Assembly: GCF_021606685.1 (NCBI RefSeq)
Contig: NZ_WKCB01000016.1
Coordinates: 24,566 to 88,565 of the forward strand
DNA length: 64,000 nt
From: Pseudomonas syringae
GTDB lineage: Bacteria; Pseudomonadota; Gammaproteobacteria; Pseudomonadales; Pseudomonadaceae
Direction: 5' to 3'
The position numbers and the translations under genes are program-made. Below are positions 46,707-56,768 of the stretch, in pieces. The notes beneath the pieces are model-generated. The model saw only the letters and a program-made list of their open reading frames with translations. It ran no database searches and was not told where the DNA came from. Position 1 is the first letter of the stretch. Every line of letters starts with the position of its first letter.

Positions 46707-46796
46707 TGTGGGAGCGGGCGTGCTCGCGAAAGCGGTGTGTCAGTTGATGTATTCGGTGACTGACACACCGCTTTCGCGAGCACGCCCGCTCTCACA
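46707..46796. repeat. REPIN (paired REP elements), GCGGG type
   Basis: TGTGGGAGCGGGCGTGCTCG ... CGAGCACGCCCGCTCTCACA with GAAAGCGGTGTGTCAG / CTGACACACCGCTTTC extending the inner pairing, so the stem is unusually long. Lies between msrB and the glutathione peroxidase gene. Confidence 0.9.
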
Positions 46797-46890
46797 TTGA
46801 TAGTGAGTCATTCGTTTCGAAAATTAAATTGCACACAATTGAATTGCTTACTATGGTTTCCCTTCTTCCCCCCGTATTCGAGGCACTGCC

Positions 46891-47372
<482 letters not shown>

Positions 47373-47376
<4 letters not shown>

Positions 47377-47825
47377 CCGTCTCCCTGGCCCTCGACAATC
47401 AGCTGTGCTTCAAGCTCTATGCCGCCTCCAGGGCTGTGACCCGTGCCTATAAACCAATGCTCGACACGTTGGGGCTCACCTATCCGCAATACCTGGTGAT
47501 GCTGGTGCTTTGGGAGTGGCACGCCGTTGCGCCGAACCAGCCCACGGTCAAGGCGTTGGGCGAACGCCTGATGCTTGACTCGGGCACGCTGACGCCGTTG
47601 CTCAAACGCCTTGAGCAACTGGCGTTGGTCAGGCGCCAGCGCAGTGCCCGGGATGAACGTGAAGTGCACCTCAGCCTCAGCGAGCCCGGTGTCGCGCTAC
47701 GTGACCAGGCCCATGGCCTCAAGACCCGGCTGTTGTGCGACAGCGGCATCGACCTGAACCAGGCTGACGCCCTGCGCGACGGCCTGGACCAGTTGCTCGA
47801 GCAGGTCAGAGGCTTGTCGTCTTAG
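47373..47825 (+). CDS. OhrR-type MarR regulator
   Basis: A 150-residue MarR-family regulator of the organic-hydroperoxide sensing group. A cysteine at position 12 (LDNQLCFKLYAASR) is at the place of the reactive cysteine of OhrR. HTH (TVKALGERLMLDSGTLTPLLKRLE) and wing (SARDEREVHLSLS) are clear. Four-base overlap with the peroxidase gene suggests it represses that operon. Its end overlaps the convergent kinase gene by 20 bases. Confidence 0.9.
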
Positions 47826-50115
47826 GCACCCACAGCTCCAGCAGGCCGCTGAGTTCTTCGCGACGAAACGGCTTGGCCAGGTAGTCATTCATGCCCGCCG
47901 CCCGGCAACGCTCGCGCTCTTCTGACAGGGCGTTGGCGGTCAGCGCGACAATCGGCAAGTCCGGCCAGCGCCCGCTGCGGCGAATCTGTCGGCTGGCTTC
48001 GTAGCCATCCATCACCGGCATGTTGCAGTCCATCAGCACCATGTCGAAGTGTTGTTCTTCAAGGAACTTGAGCGCTTCGCCACCGTGGGCCGCCACAATC
48101 ACTTCACAACCCAATTTGCCGAGCATGCCCTTGGCCACCAACTGGTTGACCGGGTTGTCTTCCACCAGCAGGATGCGCGCCCTGTGCGCGAGCGGGGCGG
48201 CATCCAGCTGGACGGGGTCGAGGATGGGCTGGTCGTCGCTGCGCAAATTGCGTTGCAGTATCTGATACAGCGCGTTGCGGCTCAGCGGGCGCGCCTGTTG
48301 CTGCAATGGCGCGAGTGCCGCCACCTCTTCGCTGGGCATAAAGTTGCCATACGCGGTCACCAGCAGGATCGGCGCGGTGATGGCGGGCCGCAGGCGGAAC
48401 AGGCATTGCGGGCAGTCGGTGATCAGCAGGTCAGGCGTTTTCCCAGCCACCTCTGCGTCCTGCGCGAAGCAGCGAGGCGTCAGCCCCCAATGGGGCAACA
48501 GGCTGGTGAGCAGCTCGGTGAGGCCGCTGCCGGCGCTGGTAATGGCGATCACCTCGCCTTTGAGCGCTGGCTGTAGGACGGCAGGCAAATGGGTTGGCAA
48601 TGGCAGGTCGGCGCAGAACTGACTGCCGAAGCCTACCTCCGAGCTGATGCTCAAGCGGCCCTGCATCGCCTCGCACAGGTTATGGGTCAACGCCAGGCCC
48701 AGCCCGGTGCCGCCAAACTGCCGCGTGATACCGGCGCCGGCCTGAGTGAAGGGCTGGAAGATTTTTACCTGCGCGTCCTGGGCAATACCGATACCGGTGT
48801 CACACACTTCAATCCGCACCCGGCCGTCTATGGCGCACAGGCGCACATCCACTCGGCCAAAGCGGGTGAACTTCAAGGCGTTGGACAGCAGGTTGCTGAC
48901 GATTTGGCGCACGCGCGTGGGGTCGCCCAGCACTTGCGCGGGAAACAGCGGGTCGATCAGGCAGGTCAGTTCGACGCTCGGTGCAGCGTTTTGCGAGAGC
49001 AAGTTGGCGGTGTCTTCCACCAGCGAACCGAGGTCGAACGGGATGACCTCCAGCTCAAGCTGGCCGGCATCGAACTTGGACAGGTCGAGGATATCGTTGA
49101 GCAACTCCACCAACACCTTGCCCGAATCATGCGCGATCGACAGTTGCTGGCGCTGCTCGGGGTTCAGCGGGCTGTCCAGCGACAGCGCGATCATCCCCAG
49201 CAGGCCGTTGAGCGGGGTGCGGATTTCGTGGCTCATATTCGCAAGGAACGCCGCCCGTGCCTGGGCCATGCCCAGCGCCGTCATCTTCGCCGCTTCCAGT
49301 TCTTCATTGGACTGGCTCAACCGCTGGTTACTGGCCTTGAGCTCCAGGGTGCGGGCGGAGACGATGTCTTCCAGTTGCCCCAGGTATTCGGTCAGGCGGT
49401 CTTCGGCATGGCGGCGCTGCTGGATTTCTGTCTCCATGTTTTCAAACTGCTGGTTGGCGACGCTGACCAGTACGCCGATTTCGTCATGCTCGTGCCCGCG
49501 CGGGCAGTCCAGGCGTGCCTGCCTGCGGTTGCTCAGCTCGCGGATAATGCGCACCAGCGGCTGGGTCAGCATCACGTAGAACAGGCCCAGCAAGATGCCG
49601 GTGAGCAGCAGGCTACGGGCAAACCCGTTGAGCAGGGTGATCTCGGCGCGGTGCAGGAAGCGGCTGCCAAAGGCGTAGGTGTCCACGTCCAGGCGCAGTA
49701 CGCCGAGGGATTCGTTGGGCATATGGTTCAGGAACAAGCGGTCTTCGAACACGCGGTTGGCGCCAAACAGGAAGTCGCTGATCGGCCGGTAGGTGCTTTC
49801 CTTGCGCGGCCGGCCCACATCGGCCAGCACCACGCCATTGTTGTCGAGCAACCGGGCGTGAATGATCGCGGGGGAATGCAGCAGGCCCAGGGTCAGTTCC
49901 TGGGCCAGTTCGGCGTCGATGTTGTAGGCAATGCGTGACGCGGGGTTATGGCTGATTTCAATCAGCGAGCGTATTTCACGGTTGATGGATGCGTCTTCAC
50001 TGGCATAATCAATGCCGATTTGGATCAGGCTGAGCAAGGTTCCCAAGATAAAACCGACCAGCACAGTCAATCTCGCTTGTTTATAAGACAAGCGGTGGGC
50101 GAACTTGATATCCAT
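47806..50115 (-). CDS. Hybrid sensor histidine kinase/response regulator
   Basis: A 769-residue inner-membrane kinase. Order: TM helix (about 12-35), periplasmic region of about 140 residues, second TM helix (about 160-185), HAMP, coiled coil, HisKA (His296 in MSHEIRTPLNG), HATPase_c, a degenerate receiver-like segment (about 510-615) and an intact receiver (Asp696 in VLMDCNMPVMDG, Lys in YLAKPF). There is no Hpt domain, so an external one such as HptB could be its partner. The signal is unknown. Start 50115 is chosen because the upstream part looks non-family; a start at 50193 is possible. Confidence 0.85.
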   Translation of the reverse strand: MDIKFAHRLSYKQARLTVLVGFILGTLLSLIQIGIDYASEDASINREIRSLIEISHNPASRIAYNIDAELAQELTLGLLHSPAIIHARLLDNNGVVLADVGRPRKESTYRPISDFLFGANRVFEDRLFLNHMPNESLGVLRLDVDTYAFGSRFLHRAEITLLNGFARSLLLTGILLGLFYVMLTQPLVRIIRELSNRRQARLDCPRGHEHDEIGVLVSVANQQFENMETEIQQRRHAEDRLTEYLGQLEDIVSARTLELKASNQRLSQSNEELEAAKMTALGMAQARAAFLANMSHEIRTPLNGLLGMIALSLDSPLNPEQRQQLSIAHDSGKVLVELLNDILDLSKFDAGQLELEVIPFDLGSLVEDTANLLSQNAAPSVELTCLIDPLFPAQVLGDPTRVRQIVSNLLSNALKFTRFGRVDVRLCAIDGRVRIEVCDTGIGIAQDAQVKIFQPFTQAGAGITRQFGGTGLGLALTHNLCEAMQGRLSISSEVGFGSQFCADLPLPTHLPAVLQPALKGEVIAITSAGSGLTELLTSLLPHWGLTPRCFAQDAEVAGKTPDLLITDCPQCLFRLRPAITAPILLVTAYGNFMPSEEVAALAPLQQQARPLSRNALYQILQRNLRSDDQPILDPVQLDAAPLAHRARILLVEDNPVNQLVAKGMLGKLGCEVIVAAHGGEALKFLEEQHFDMVLMDCNMPVMDGYEASRQIRRSGRWPDLPIVALTANALSEERERCRAAGMNDYLAKPFRREELSGLLELWVPKTTSL

Positions 50116-50278
50116 CGAGTGTTGAACCACTTCACGTTTCCCTTCGCCCGGCAAGCATAGCTGAACATCCACAGGCTCTGGCTTGCCCGGCATGAATCGT
50201 TTATTACGCGGCCTCATGCGGTGCGCCGCAGCGTTGCCAATACGCCATCTTTTGCAAGAAGTTGCCAGAGGAATAATT

Positions 50279-51169
50279 GTGGATTCTCGATTGATTGCCT
50301 TTCTTGAGCGGGCCGATGCCGTGCTCGCCCGCCTAGAACCCTTGTTGCCCGCGCCACGTCAAGCCATCGACTGGCAGCAGTGCCTCGCCGCCCGTTGGCA
50401 ACGCGAAGGCCGCAGCGGCTACCTGTTGCCGCTGGACGTGAGCCTGGACATGCGCCTGTCCGACCTGATCGGCGTGGACAAGCAGCGTGAGCAACTCGCC
50501 CGCAATACCCAGCAATTCATTGAAGGCTTGCCCGCCAACCATGCGCTGCTCTGGGGTTCGCGTGGCACCGGCAAGTCGTCCATGGTGCGCGCCTTGTTGG
50601 CCCAACATGCCAACGCCGGCTTGCGCCTGATCGAAATCGAGCGCGACCACCTGGCCGATCTGCCGCGGATAGTCGAGCAACTGCTCAAGCTGCCGCAGCG
50701 CTTCATCCTGTTCTGCGACGACCTGTCCTTCGACGCTGGCGAAGGCGATTACCGTGTGCTCAAGAGTGTGCTGGACGGCTCTTTGGAGCAGGCGCCGGAA
50801 AACGTGCTGCTGTATGCCACGTCCAACCGTCGCCACCTGGTACCGGAAAATCAGAGTGACAATGACAACTGGAAACGCGTGGACGGCGAGCTGCACCCCA
50901 GCGAAGCGGTGGAAGACAAGATCGCCTTGTCCGACCGTTTTGGCCTGTGGCTGTCGTTCTACCCGTTCAGTCAGGAACATTTCCTCGACGTGGTTGAGCA
51001 CTGGATCGGCGAGCTGGCCTCAAAGGCGGGCTTGCAGTGGCAGCGCGATGAAGCACTCGACATCCTTGCCGTACGCTGGGCCACCGGGCGCGGCAACCGC
51101 AACGGCCGTTGCGCGTATCAATTCGCCCGTTACTGGGTGGGTCTCAAATTGCTGGAGCGTCAACCATGA
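50279..51169 (+). CDS. DUF815-family AAA+ ATPase
   Basis: A 296-residue P-loop protein. Walker A is GSRGTGKS (93-100) and Walker B is in RFILFCDDLSF. The length and TSNRRHLVPE block fit DUF815, a family of unknown function. The GTG at 50279 is chosen because AGAGGAA lies eight bases upstream; the upstream extension overlaps the kinase promoter region. The stop overlaps the msrC start (ATGA), so they are cotranscribed. Confidence 0.87.
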   Translation: MDSRLIAFLERADAVLARLEPLLPAPRQAIDWQQCLAARWQREGRSGYLLPLDVSLDMRLSDLIGVDKQREQLARNTQQFIEGLPANHALLWGSRGTGKSSMVRALLAQHANAGLRLIEIERDHLADLPRIVEQLLKLPQRFILFCDDLSFDAGEGDYRVLKSVLDGSLEQAPENVLLYATSNRRHLVPENQSDNDNWKRVDGELHPSEAVEDKIALSDRFGLWLSFYPFSQEHFLDVVEHWIGELASKAGLQWQRDEALDILAVRWATGRGNRNGRCAYQFARYWVGLKLLERQP

Positions 51170-51648
51170 TCGATCTACAACACGCCGGCACCGGCCTTGA
51201 CGGCTATGCCATGCTCGCTGCGCAATTGGAGTCGCTGTTGGCCGATGAGCGAGACTTCATTGCCAACAGCGCGCAGTTCTCCGCGTTCCTGTTCAGCCAG
51301 TTGGATGACCTGAACTGGGCCGGTTTTTACCTCAACCGCAATGAAGAGCTGGTGCTTGGTCCATTCCAGGGGCAGATCGCCTGTGTGCGCATTCCGTTTG
51401 GCCGTGGCGTGTGCGGCGCCGCTGCAGCGACGCGCCAGACCCAACGCGTTGAAGATGTACACGCCTTCCCAGGGCATATCGCCTGTGACAGCGCGTCCAA
51501 CAGCGAGTTGGTGGTGCCGCTGGTCAAGAACGGCCAACTGATCGGCGTGCTTGACCTCGACAGCCCATCGCTGGCCCGCTTTACCCCGCAGGACCAGGCG
51601 GGTATCGAACAGCTGGCGGCGATTTTCCTGCGTCTGACCGACTGCTGA
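51166..51648 (+). CDS. msrC: Free methionine-(R)-sulfoxide reductase (GAF)
   Basis: A 160-residue GAF-domain enzyme that reduces free Met-R-SO. The three conserved cysteines are at 73, 83 and 107; their spacing (10 and 24) equals that of E. coli fRMsr (84, 94, 118). It is in an operon with the DUF815 ATPase. Confidence 0.93.
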   Translation: MIDLQHAGTGLDGYAMLAAQLESLLADERDFIANSAQFSAFLFSQLDDLNWAGFYLNRNEELVLGPFQGQIACVRIPFGRGVCGAAAATRQTQRVEDVHAFPGHIACDSASNSELVVPLVKNGQLIGVLDLDSPSLARFTPQDQAGIEQLAAIFLRLTDC

Positions 51649-51654
51649 TCCAGG

Positions 51655-51672
51655 AGGGGGCGAATGCCCCCT
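51655..51672. terminator. Bidirectional terminator hairpin
   Basis: AGGGGGC - GAAT - GCCCCCT, seven-bp perfect stem in the 24-base gap between convergent msrC and the BvgS-like gene. Confidence 0.65.
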
Positions 51673-54600
51673 TCATTGATTGTCCAGTTCGTGCAGCTGC
51701 ACTTGCAGCATTCTCTCCAGCTCCAGCATGAGCTTTTCCAGGGTTTTCACTGCCGCTTCGACCTGGGCCGGTGCATCGCCTCGGGCGCAGGCCTGTTCGA
51801 TGACTTCGCATTGCGAGGCCAGTGCGTTGGCTTGCACGATGCGGGCGGCGCCCTTGATCTTGTGGGCTTGTTCGGTGATGTCGTGGGCAGAGGCCTGTGC
51901 GGCCATCAGCGTGAGCATTTCCTGACGGTCCTGGCGACTGCTGCTCAACAGTTCCTCGAGCAGGCGTCGGCTCATGTGCGGGTCAGCGCCGGTAAGGGCC
52001 TCGAAGTTGGCGAGGTCCAGGGTCAGGCCGAGGGGCTGTGGCTTGACCTTCGCCAACTGGCGCTCCAGCGCCGTGAGGCTGATGGGTTTGAACAGGCAGT
52101 CGTTCATGCCCGCCTGAGCGCAGCGCTGCTTTTCTTCTGGCTGGGCATTGGCGGTAAAGCCCAGCACGATACAGGGTGTCAGTTGCTCGCGTGCCTCGTA
52201 CTCGCGGATCGAACGACTCAGTTCGTAGCCATTCATGACGGGCATATTGCAGTCGGCTATGACCAGGTCAAAGTGCTCCTGGCGCCAGGCCTGAAAGCCG
52301 GCGGAGCCGTTCTGGGCGGCGGTGAACTGGTGACCCAGGTAGCCGAGCTGCTGGCACATCAACAGACGGTTCGCCGGGTGGTCGTCCACCACCAGCACAT
52401 TGAGCACGGGCGCGGTAGCGGGCGCTTGGGGCATGGGTTCGGTCACCGACAGCACAGACTGCAGGCGTGTCATCTTGAGGCTGACATGCACTTGGGTGCC
52501 CACCATCGGCACACTGCTCAGGCTCAGTTCACCGCCCATCATCGCGCACAGGCTGCGGCAGATCACCAGCCCGAGGCCAGCGCCGCTCCTGGCCAATTGC
52601 CCGGAGTTGTCGGCCTGGGCAAAGGGTTCGAACAGGCGCATCTGGTCGTCTCGGCTGATACCGATGCCGGTGTCCTCTACCACCAGTTTCATCTCGACTT
52701 GCTGCGGCAGCTGGGTGGGTAATATTTCCACCTTGATCTTCACCTGGCCATGCTCGGTGAACTTGATCGCATTGCTGACCAGGTTGGACAGCACCTGCTT
52801 GAAGCGCAGCGGGTCGATCAGTACTTCGGTGTCGTCAAGCTCGGGTTTGAACTCCAGCAACAGGCTGAGGGTTTTCTGGCGTGCCAGGCCATCGAACACG
52901 CGTACCACCGACTCGATCACCTCCCGCAGGTTGACGCGCTCCGGCGCCAGGCTCAGGCGGCCGGATTCGATACGGGCGATGTCCAGGATGTCGCCGATCA
53001 GCTCCAGCAGATCCCTGGCCGAGTTGTAGGCCACTTCGATGGCCGGACGGTCGAGGTGGCCCTGGTCCGCGCGCTTGAGGGTCAACTCGAGCATGCCGAT
53101 CACCGCGTTCATCGGTGTACGGATTTCGTGGCTCATGGTGGCCAGGAACGTGCTCTTGGCGCGGTTGGCCTCGTCGGCGCGTTCCTTGGCGGCGCGAAGT
53201 TCGTCGAACAACAGGCGGCGTTCACTGATGTCGATCCAGCCGCCGATGATGCCCTGTACCTCGCCATCGGAATCGCGGTACGGCAGGATCCAATGGTAAA
53301 TCGTGAGTTTTTTCCCGTGGATATGCAGGACGCGGTCCAGGATCAACGGCTTTCCTTCGGCCACTACCCGCTGATAGTCGGCATGGTACTGCGCCGCCTC
53401 TGCGGCAAAGGCGGTGCTGATCTGCATCACGCTTTTACCGATGACGTCTTCGCGCTTGACGTCGAACACCTGCAAGTAGCTGTCGTTGCAGGTTTGCAGC
53501 AGGCCCTTGCGGTCACGTACGTAAATCGGGTGCGGGGTTTCGTTGACCAGCGCGCGCATGAACTCGAACTGATCGTTGAGGGCGCGCTCGGCCATTTTGC
53601 GGTGCTTGATCTGGCGGCGCATGTAAGCGTTCCAGCTCAGGGAAATCAGCAACAGCACTCCGGTGCCGATGACGATGCGGGCGATCAGTTGGTGATAGTC
53701 GCGCCAGTAGCTGTCGGAGGCCGCCGTATAGCCGCGCCAACGACTGTTGATGACCCCTAGCTCATCCGGTGCAATGCTGAGCAGGGCCTTGTCGAGGATC
53801 GAGCTGAGTTCGGTGGCGCTGCGCGAGGTCGCCAGCGAAAAGTTGGCGGGGATCGTGCCGATACTGAAGCTGATTTGAGCCTTGTCCTGGAAACCATGGG
53901 AAGACAGCAGGTAGTTGGCCACCACCAGGGTATTGACTGCGCCGTCCACGTGGCCCTGCACCAACAGTTCGGTGGCGGCGAAGGTATCCCCGGTTTCCAC
54001 CAGCTGGATCCTGGGGAAGTGCTCTTGCAGGAATTTCTTCAGCGGGTTGCCTTGAATTATGGCCAGGCGCCGGCCCTCCATTTCCTCCAGGCCGGTGGGA
54101 GCCTGCGGTTCTTTGCGCGTCAGCATGACGTAGGAGTTTTCAAGGTAGGGGCGACTGAAGCTCAGGTGGGCTTCGCGTTCAATGCTGGGGGTGATCGCGC
54201 CAATGATGTCGGCGTTGCCCGTCTCGACCTGTTTGATGATCGCGTTCACGTCGCGCCCGCGCTGGACCTCGAAGCGTAACCCGGTGCGCAGGCGAATCAG
54301 TTCCAGCAGGTCGGCGGTGATGCCGCGAAAGTTGCCGTCGTTGTCGAAGAATGTCAGCGGCGCAAAGGTTGCGTTGACGATCACCTTGACCACCGGGTTG
54401 TCTTTGATCCAGCGTTCTTCGCGTGGGCTCAGTTGCAGCTTCTGGTCGGTCAGCAGGATGTCGCTGCCGGCACTCCAGCGTTTGGCGATGGTTTCCCGTT
54501 CGCTGGTGGGCACGGCCCGTAGCACGGTGTCGACGATGCTCTGCAGGGTGTGCTGGTGCTGAGGCATGGCGAAGCTGAACCCATAGGCCTCATGTTTGCC

Positions 54601-55320
54601 GAAGTTCGCCATGCGGACGTTTTTCAAATACCCCTTGTTGATCATGTAATGGGTGGAAATCGTATCGCCTAGAAACACGTCGGCCTGGTCGAATGCCACC
54701 GCATTCAAGGCGTTTTGATAGGAGGGGTAGGCGCGGATGATTGCCTTGGGGTACAGCTTTTCCACCTCTCCCAGCGGCAGATAGTGGTAGACCAGTGCCA
54801 GGCGCATGCCGGCCAGCCCCTCGCTGAGGCTGCGGGTTTCGCTTTCGCGGGTGACCAGTACCGGGCGGTCCACCGCATAGGGCTCCGACAGGGTCAGGTT
54901 GGGGTTCGCTGCTTCAAAGCCGTTGGAGGAGCCCAGCAAGTCGATATCGCCCGTTTCAAGGGCGCGGATAGCGGCCTCTCGAGAGCCGTAGCGCAACACC
55001 TTGACCGGTACGGCGAGTGTCTTGGACAGCAGGCCCGCGTAGTCGGCGGTAAGGCCCTCATAGTCACGCCCGCTGGAAGTGAGGTCGAAAGGCGGGTAGT
55101 CAGGAAACGAGGTGCCGAGCACCAATTCACGTTTGTTCTGCAGCCAGAGGCGTTGTGCCCGGCTCAGGTGAGTTTCCAGTTGTACGGCGCTGGCGCGACT
55201 CAGTAGGTTGAAATGTTCCGGGCCCGTTTGCGGGGACGCAGGCACGGCGGTGCTCAAGCACAAACCGGCACTCAATATAATCAGATAGTCCTTTATACAT
55301 CTGGGCATCCGTTTTCTCAC
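51673..55320 (-). CDS. BvgS/EvgS-type unorthodox sensor kinase
   Basis: A 1215-residue phosphorelay kinase. Order: signal peptide (1-28), two periplasmic solute-binding (SBP_bac_3, Venus flytrap) domains (about 50-280 and 295-530), one TM helix (about 548-568), PAS (about 585-700), HisKA (His731 in MSHEIRTPMNA), HATPase_c, receiver (Asp1023 in VIADCNMPVMNG) and Hpt (His1153 in AHKIKGAAR). The two periplasmic domains indicate a small-molecule signal. GTG 55320 overlaps the stop of the response regulator gene, so the two are translated together; ATG 55308 is an alternative. Confidence 0.93.
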   Translation of the reverse strand: MRKRMPRCIKDYLIILSAGLCLSTAVPASPQTGPEHFNLLSRASAVQLETHLSRAQRLWLQNKRELVLGTSFPDYPPFDLTSSGRDYEGLTADYAGLLSKTLAVPVKVLRYGSREAAIRALETGDIDLLGSSNGFEAANPNLTLSEPYAVDRPVLVTRESETRSLSEGLAGMRLALVYHYLPLGEVEKLYPKAIIRAYPSYQNALNAVAFDQADVFLGDTISTHYMINKGYLKNVRMANFGKHEAYGFSFAMPQHQHTLQSIVDTVLRAVPTSERETIAKRWSAGSDILLTDQKLQLSPREERWIKDNPVVKVIVNATFAPLTFFDNDGNFRGITADLLELIRLRTGLRFEVQRGRDVNAIIKQVETGNADIIGAITPSIEREAHLSFSRPYLENSYVMLTRKEPQAPTGLEEMEGRRLAIIQGNPLKKFLQEHFPRIQLVETGDTFAATELLVQGHVDGAVNTLVVANYLLSSHGFQDKAQISFSIGTIPANFSLATSRSATELSSILDKALLSIAPDELGVINSRWRGYTAASDSYWRDYHQLIARIVIGTGVLLLISLSWNAYMRRQIKHRKMAERALNDQFEFMRALVNETPHPIYVRDRKGLLQTCNDSYLQVFDVKREDVIGKSVMQISTAFAAEAAQYHADYQRVVAEGKPLILDRVLHIHGKKLTIYHWILPYRDSDGEVQGIIGGWIDISERRLLFDELRAAKERADEANRAKSTFLATMSHEIRTPMNAVIGMLELTLKRADQGHLDRPAIEVAYNSARDLLELIGDILDIARIESGRLSLAPERVNLREVIESVVRVFDGLARQKTLSLLLEFKPELDDTEVLIDPLRFKQVLSNLVSNAIKFTEHGQVKIKVEILPTQLPQQVEMKLVVEDTGIGISRDDQMRLFEPFAQADNSGQLARSGAGLGLVICRSLCAMMGGELSLSSVPMVGTQVHVSLKMTRLQSVLSVTEPMPQAPATAPVLNVLVVDDHPANRLLMCQQLGYLGHQFTAAQNGSAGFQAWRQEHFDLVIADCNMPVMNGYELSRSIREYEAREQLTPCIVLGFTANAQPEEKQRCAQAGMNDCLFKPISLTALERQLAKVKPQPLGLTLDLANFEALTGADPHMSRRLLEELLSSSRQDRQEMLTLMAAQASAHDITEQAHKIKGAARIVQANALASQCEVIEQACARGDAPAQVEAAVKTLEKLMLELERMLQVQLHELDNQ

Positions 55321-55943
55321 ACTAGCGCGTTTCGTTTTGCCATCTCGATAAGTTCTACCAAGGACTTGGCTTGAAGTTTTTGCATTAGCCTCTTTTTATA
55401 AGTGCTGACAGTTTTATTGCTGAGGAACATTCCTTTTGCGATTTCTTTGTTGGTACGGCCTTGTGCAAAAAGTTGCAATACCATCAACTCTCGATCGTTG
55501 ACCGCTTTGAACAGGTCAAGCTCCCGAGTATCCACGCCTTCAGCACCGCCACTGTTCAAGGCCTGGCTGGGGAAATAGTTGTAACCGGACAACACCGCAC
55601 GAATGGCGCTCAGCAGTTCGCTCAGGTCGCCTTCCTTGCACACATAGCCATCGGCGCCCGAGCGCATGCAGCGCGTGGCGAACAAGGTGGGGGACTGGGC
55701 TGTCAGCACCAGTGTTTTCATCGCGGTGTTCATGGCATTGAATCGGCACAGCACCTCAAGCCCGTCGAGCTTTGGAATGCTGATATCGAGGATGATCAGG
55801 TCGGGCAGGCATTCGCGGACCATTTGTATGGCGTCGCATCCGTTATCGGTTTCGCCGACCACTTCATAACCTTCATGCTCCAGTAACATGCGGATAGCAA
55901 GTCTTATAACCGGATGGTCATCAATAATAAAAACTGTGTTCAT
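55317..55943 (-). CDS. BvgA/EvgA-type response regulator (LuxR HTH)
   Basis: A 208-residue NarL-type regulator. The receiver has Asp53 (LIILDISIPKLDG), followed by a LuxR HTH (LFAQGRTNKEIAKGMFLSNKTVSTYKKRLMQKL). It is the partner of the overlapping BvgS-like gene. It also resembles RocA-type regulators of the P. aeruginosa Roc system. Targets are unknown. Start 55943 (MNTVFIIDDHPV) is chosen by family. Confidence 0.92.
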   Translation of the reverse strand: MNTVFIIDDHPVIRLAIRMLLEHEGYEVVGETDNGCDAIQMVRECLPDLIILDISIPKLDGLEVLCRFNAMNTAMKTLVLTAQSPTLFATRCMRSGADGYVCKEGDLSELLSAIRAVLSGYNYFPSQALNSGGAEGVDTRELDLFKAVNDRELMVLQLFAQGRTNKEIAKGMFLSNKTVSTYKKRLMQKLQAKSLVELIEMAKRNALV

Positions 55944-56199
55944 GATTAGATTCCATGCAAGTGCAAATAAAGCGGGCACATTAGCTCAGAAGCCGAGGGC
56001 AGAGCATGAAGTTGAGGGGCGTTAGATATAAAACAGGAACTTTCCTACATAAAAAAAGGTAGGAGCTTACGTATTGTCAAGGCTTTGTGAGGCGTGAAGT
56101 CAGGGTTTCGCGGGCGCGCTTGGCGAATCGTGATTCCAGGGATTTAACGGGGGCGCTGCGGGTATTTTTCAACGGGTTTATACGTTTTAAGTCCTACAT

Positions 56200-56595
56200 T
56201 TATAACGGGGCGAGTGAGACGGTCAGACGCTCCAGCTCCTCCTGGTTCAATGGCTTGGACAAGTACCCGAGCAGCGGCAGCCCGCGCGCCAGCGCTTGGG
56301 TGTGCAGCGCTGCGAGTTCGGCGTGGGGAAGCCCGCTGAGGAGGATGGCGGCCCTGACGAAGCGTCGGCGACTGGCGATGTCGATCAATTCAAGCCCGGG
56401 CAGGTCAGGCAGGCACTGATCGCACAGGATGATATCGAAAGGGCTGTCGGCCGACGTCATCAAGCGGATCGCCTGTTCGGCATTTTCGGCCGGCGTGAGC
56501 TGTTGGAAGCCAAAGCTCCTCAGCAGGCACTGGGTGGCGAGCAGTTGAAAAGGGTGGTCCTCCACCAACAGGATGCGAAGATCGGTACTGGGCAT
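56200..56595 (-). CDS. Stand-alone receiver domain protein
   Basis: A 131-residue CheY-like protein: acidic pair in LLVEDHP, phospho-acceptor Asp59 (IILCDQCLPDLPG), conserved Lys in YLSKPL. It has no output domain. It lies 256 bases upstream of the BvgA-like gene on the same strand, so it may act as a phosphate sink or third partner of that relay. Start 56595 is chosen by the domain border. Confidence 0.85.
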   Translation of the reverse strand: MPSTDLRILLVEDHPFQLLATQCLLRSFGFQQLTPAENAEQAIRLMTSADSPFDIILCDQCLPDLPGLELIDIASRRRFVRAAILLSGLPHAELAALHTQALARGLPLLGYLSKPLNQEELERLTVSLAPL

Positions 56596-56768
56596 AGAAG
56601 GCACACGATGAGTCAAGCGTCGAAGGAGGGGGCACGTCAGCACTAATCGCCAGGTTTACCCGGAGCGTGCGTGATTATTCTTTGGGTTCTTGTGCGAATT
56701 CGATCAGGCCGCTCTGTTCCCGTCGTAAGTTGATTCTGTTCAGTGAACAGGCGGCTGGATCGGTCAGG

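Noticed and set aside
56736..56750. CTGTTCAGTGAACAG as a LexA box downstream of dgt
   Set aside because: Spacing is one base short of CTG-N10-CAG and the site is at the 3' end of dgt, not in a promoter.
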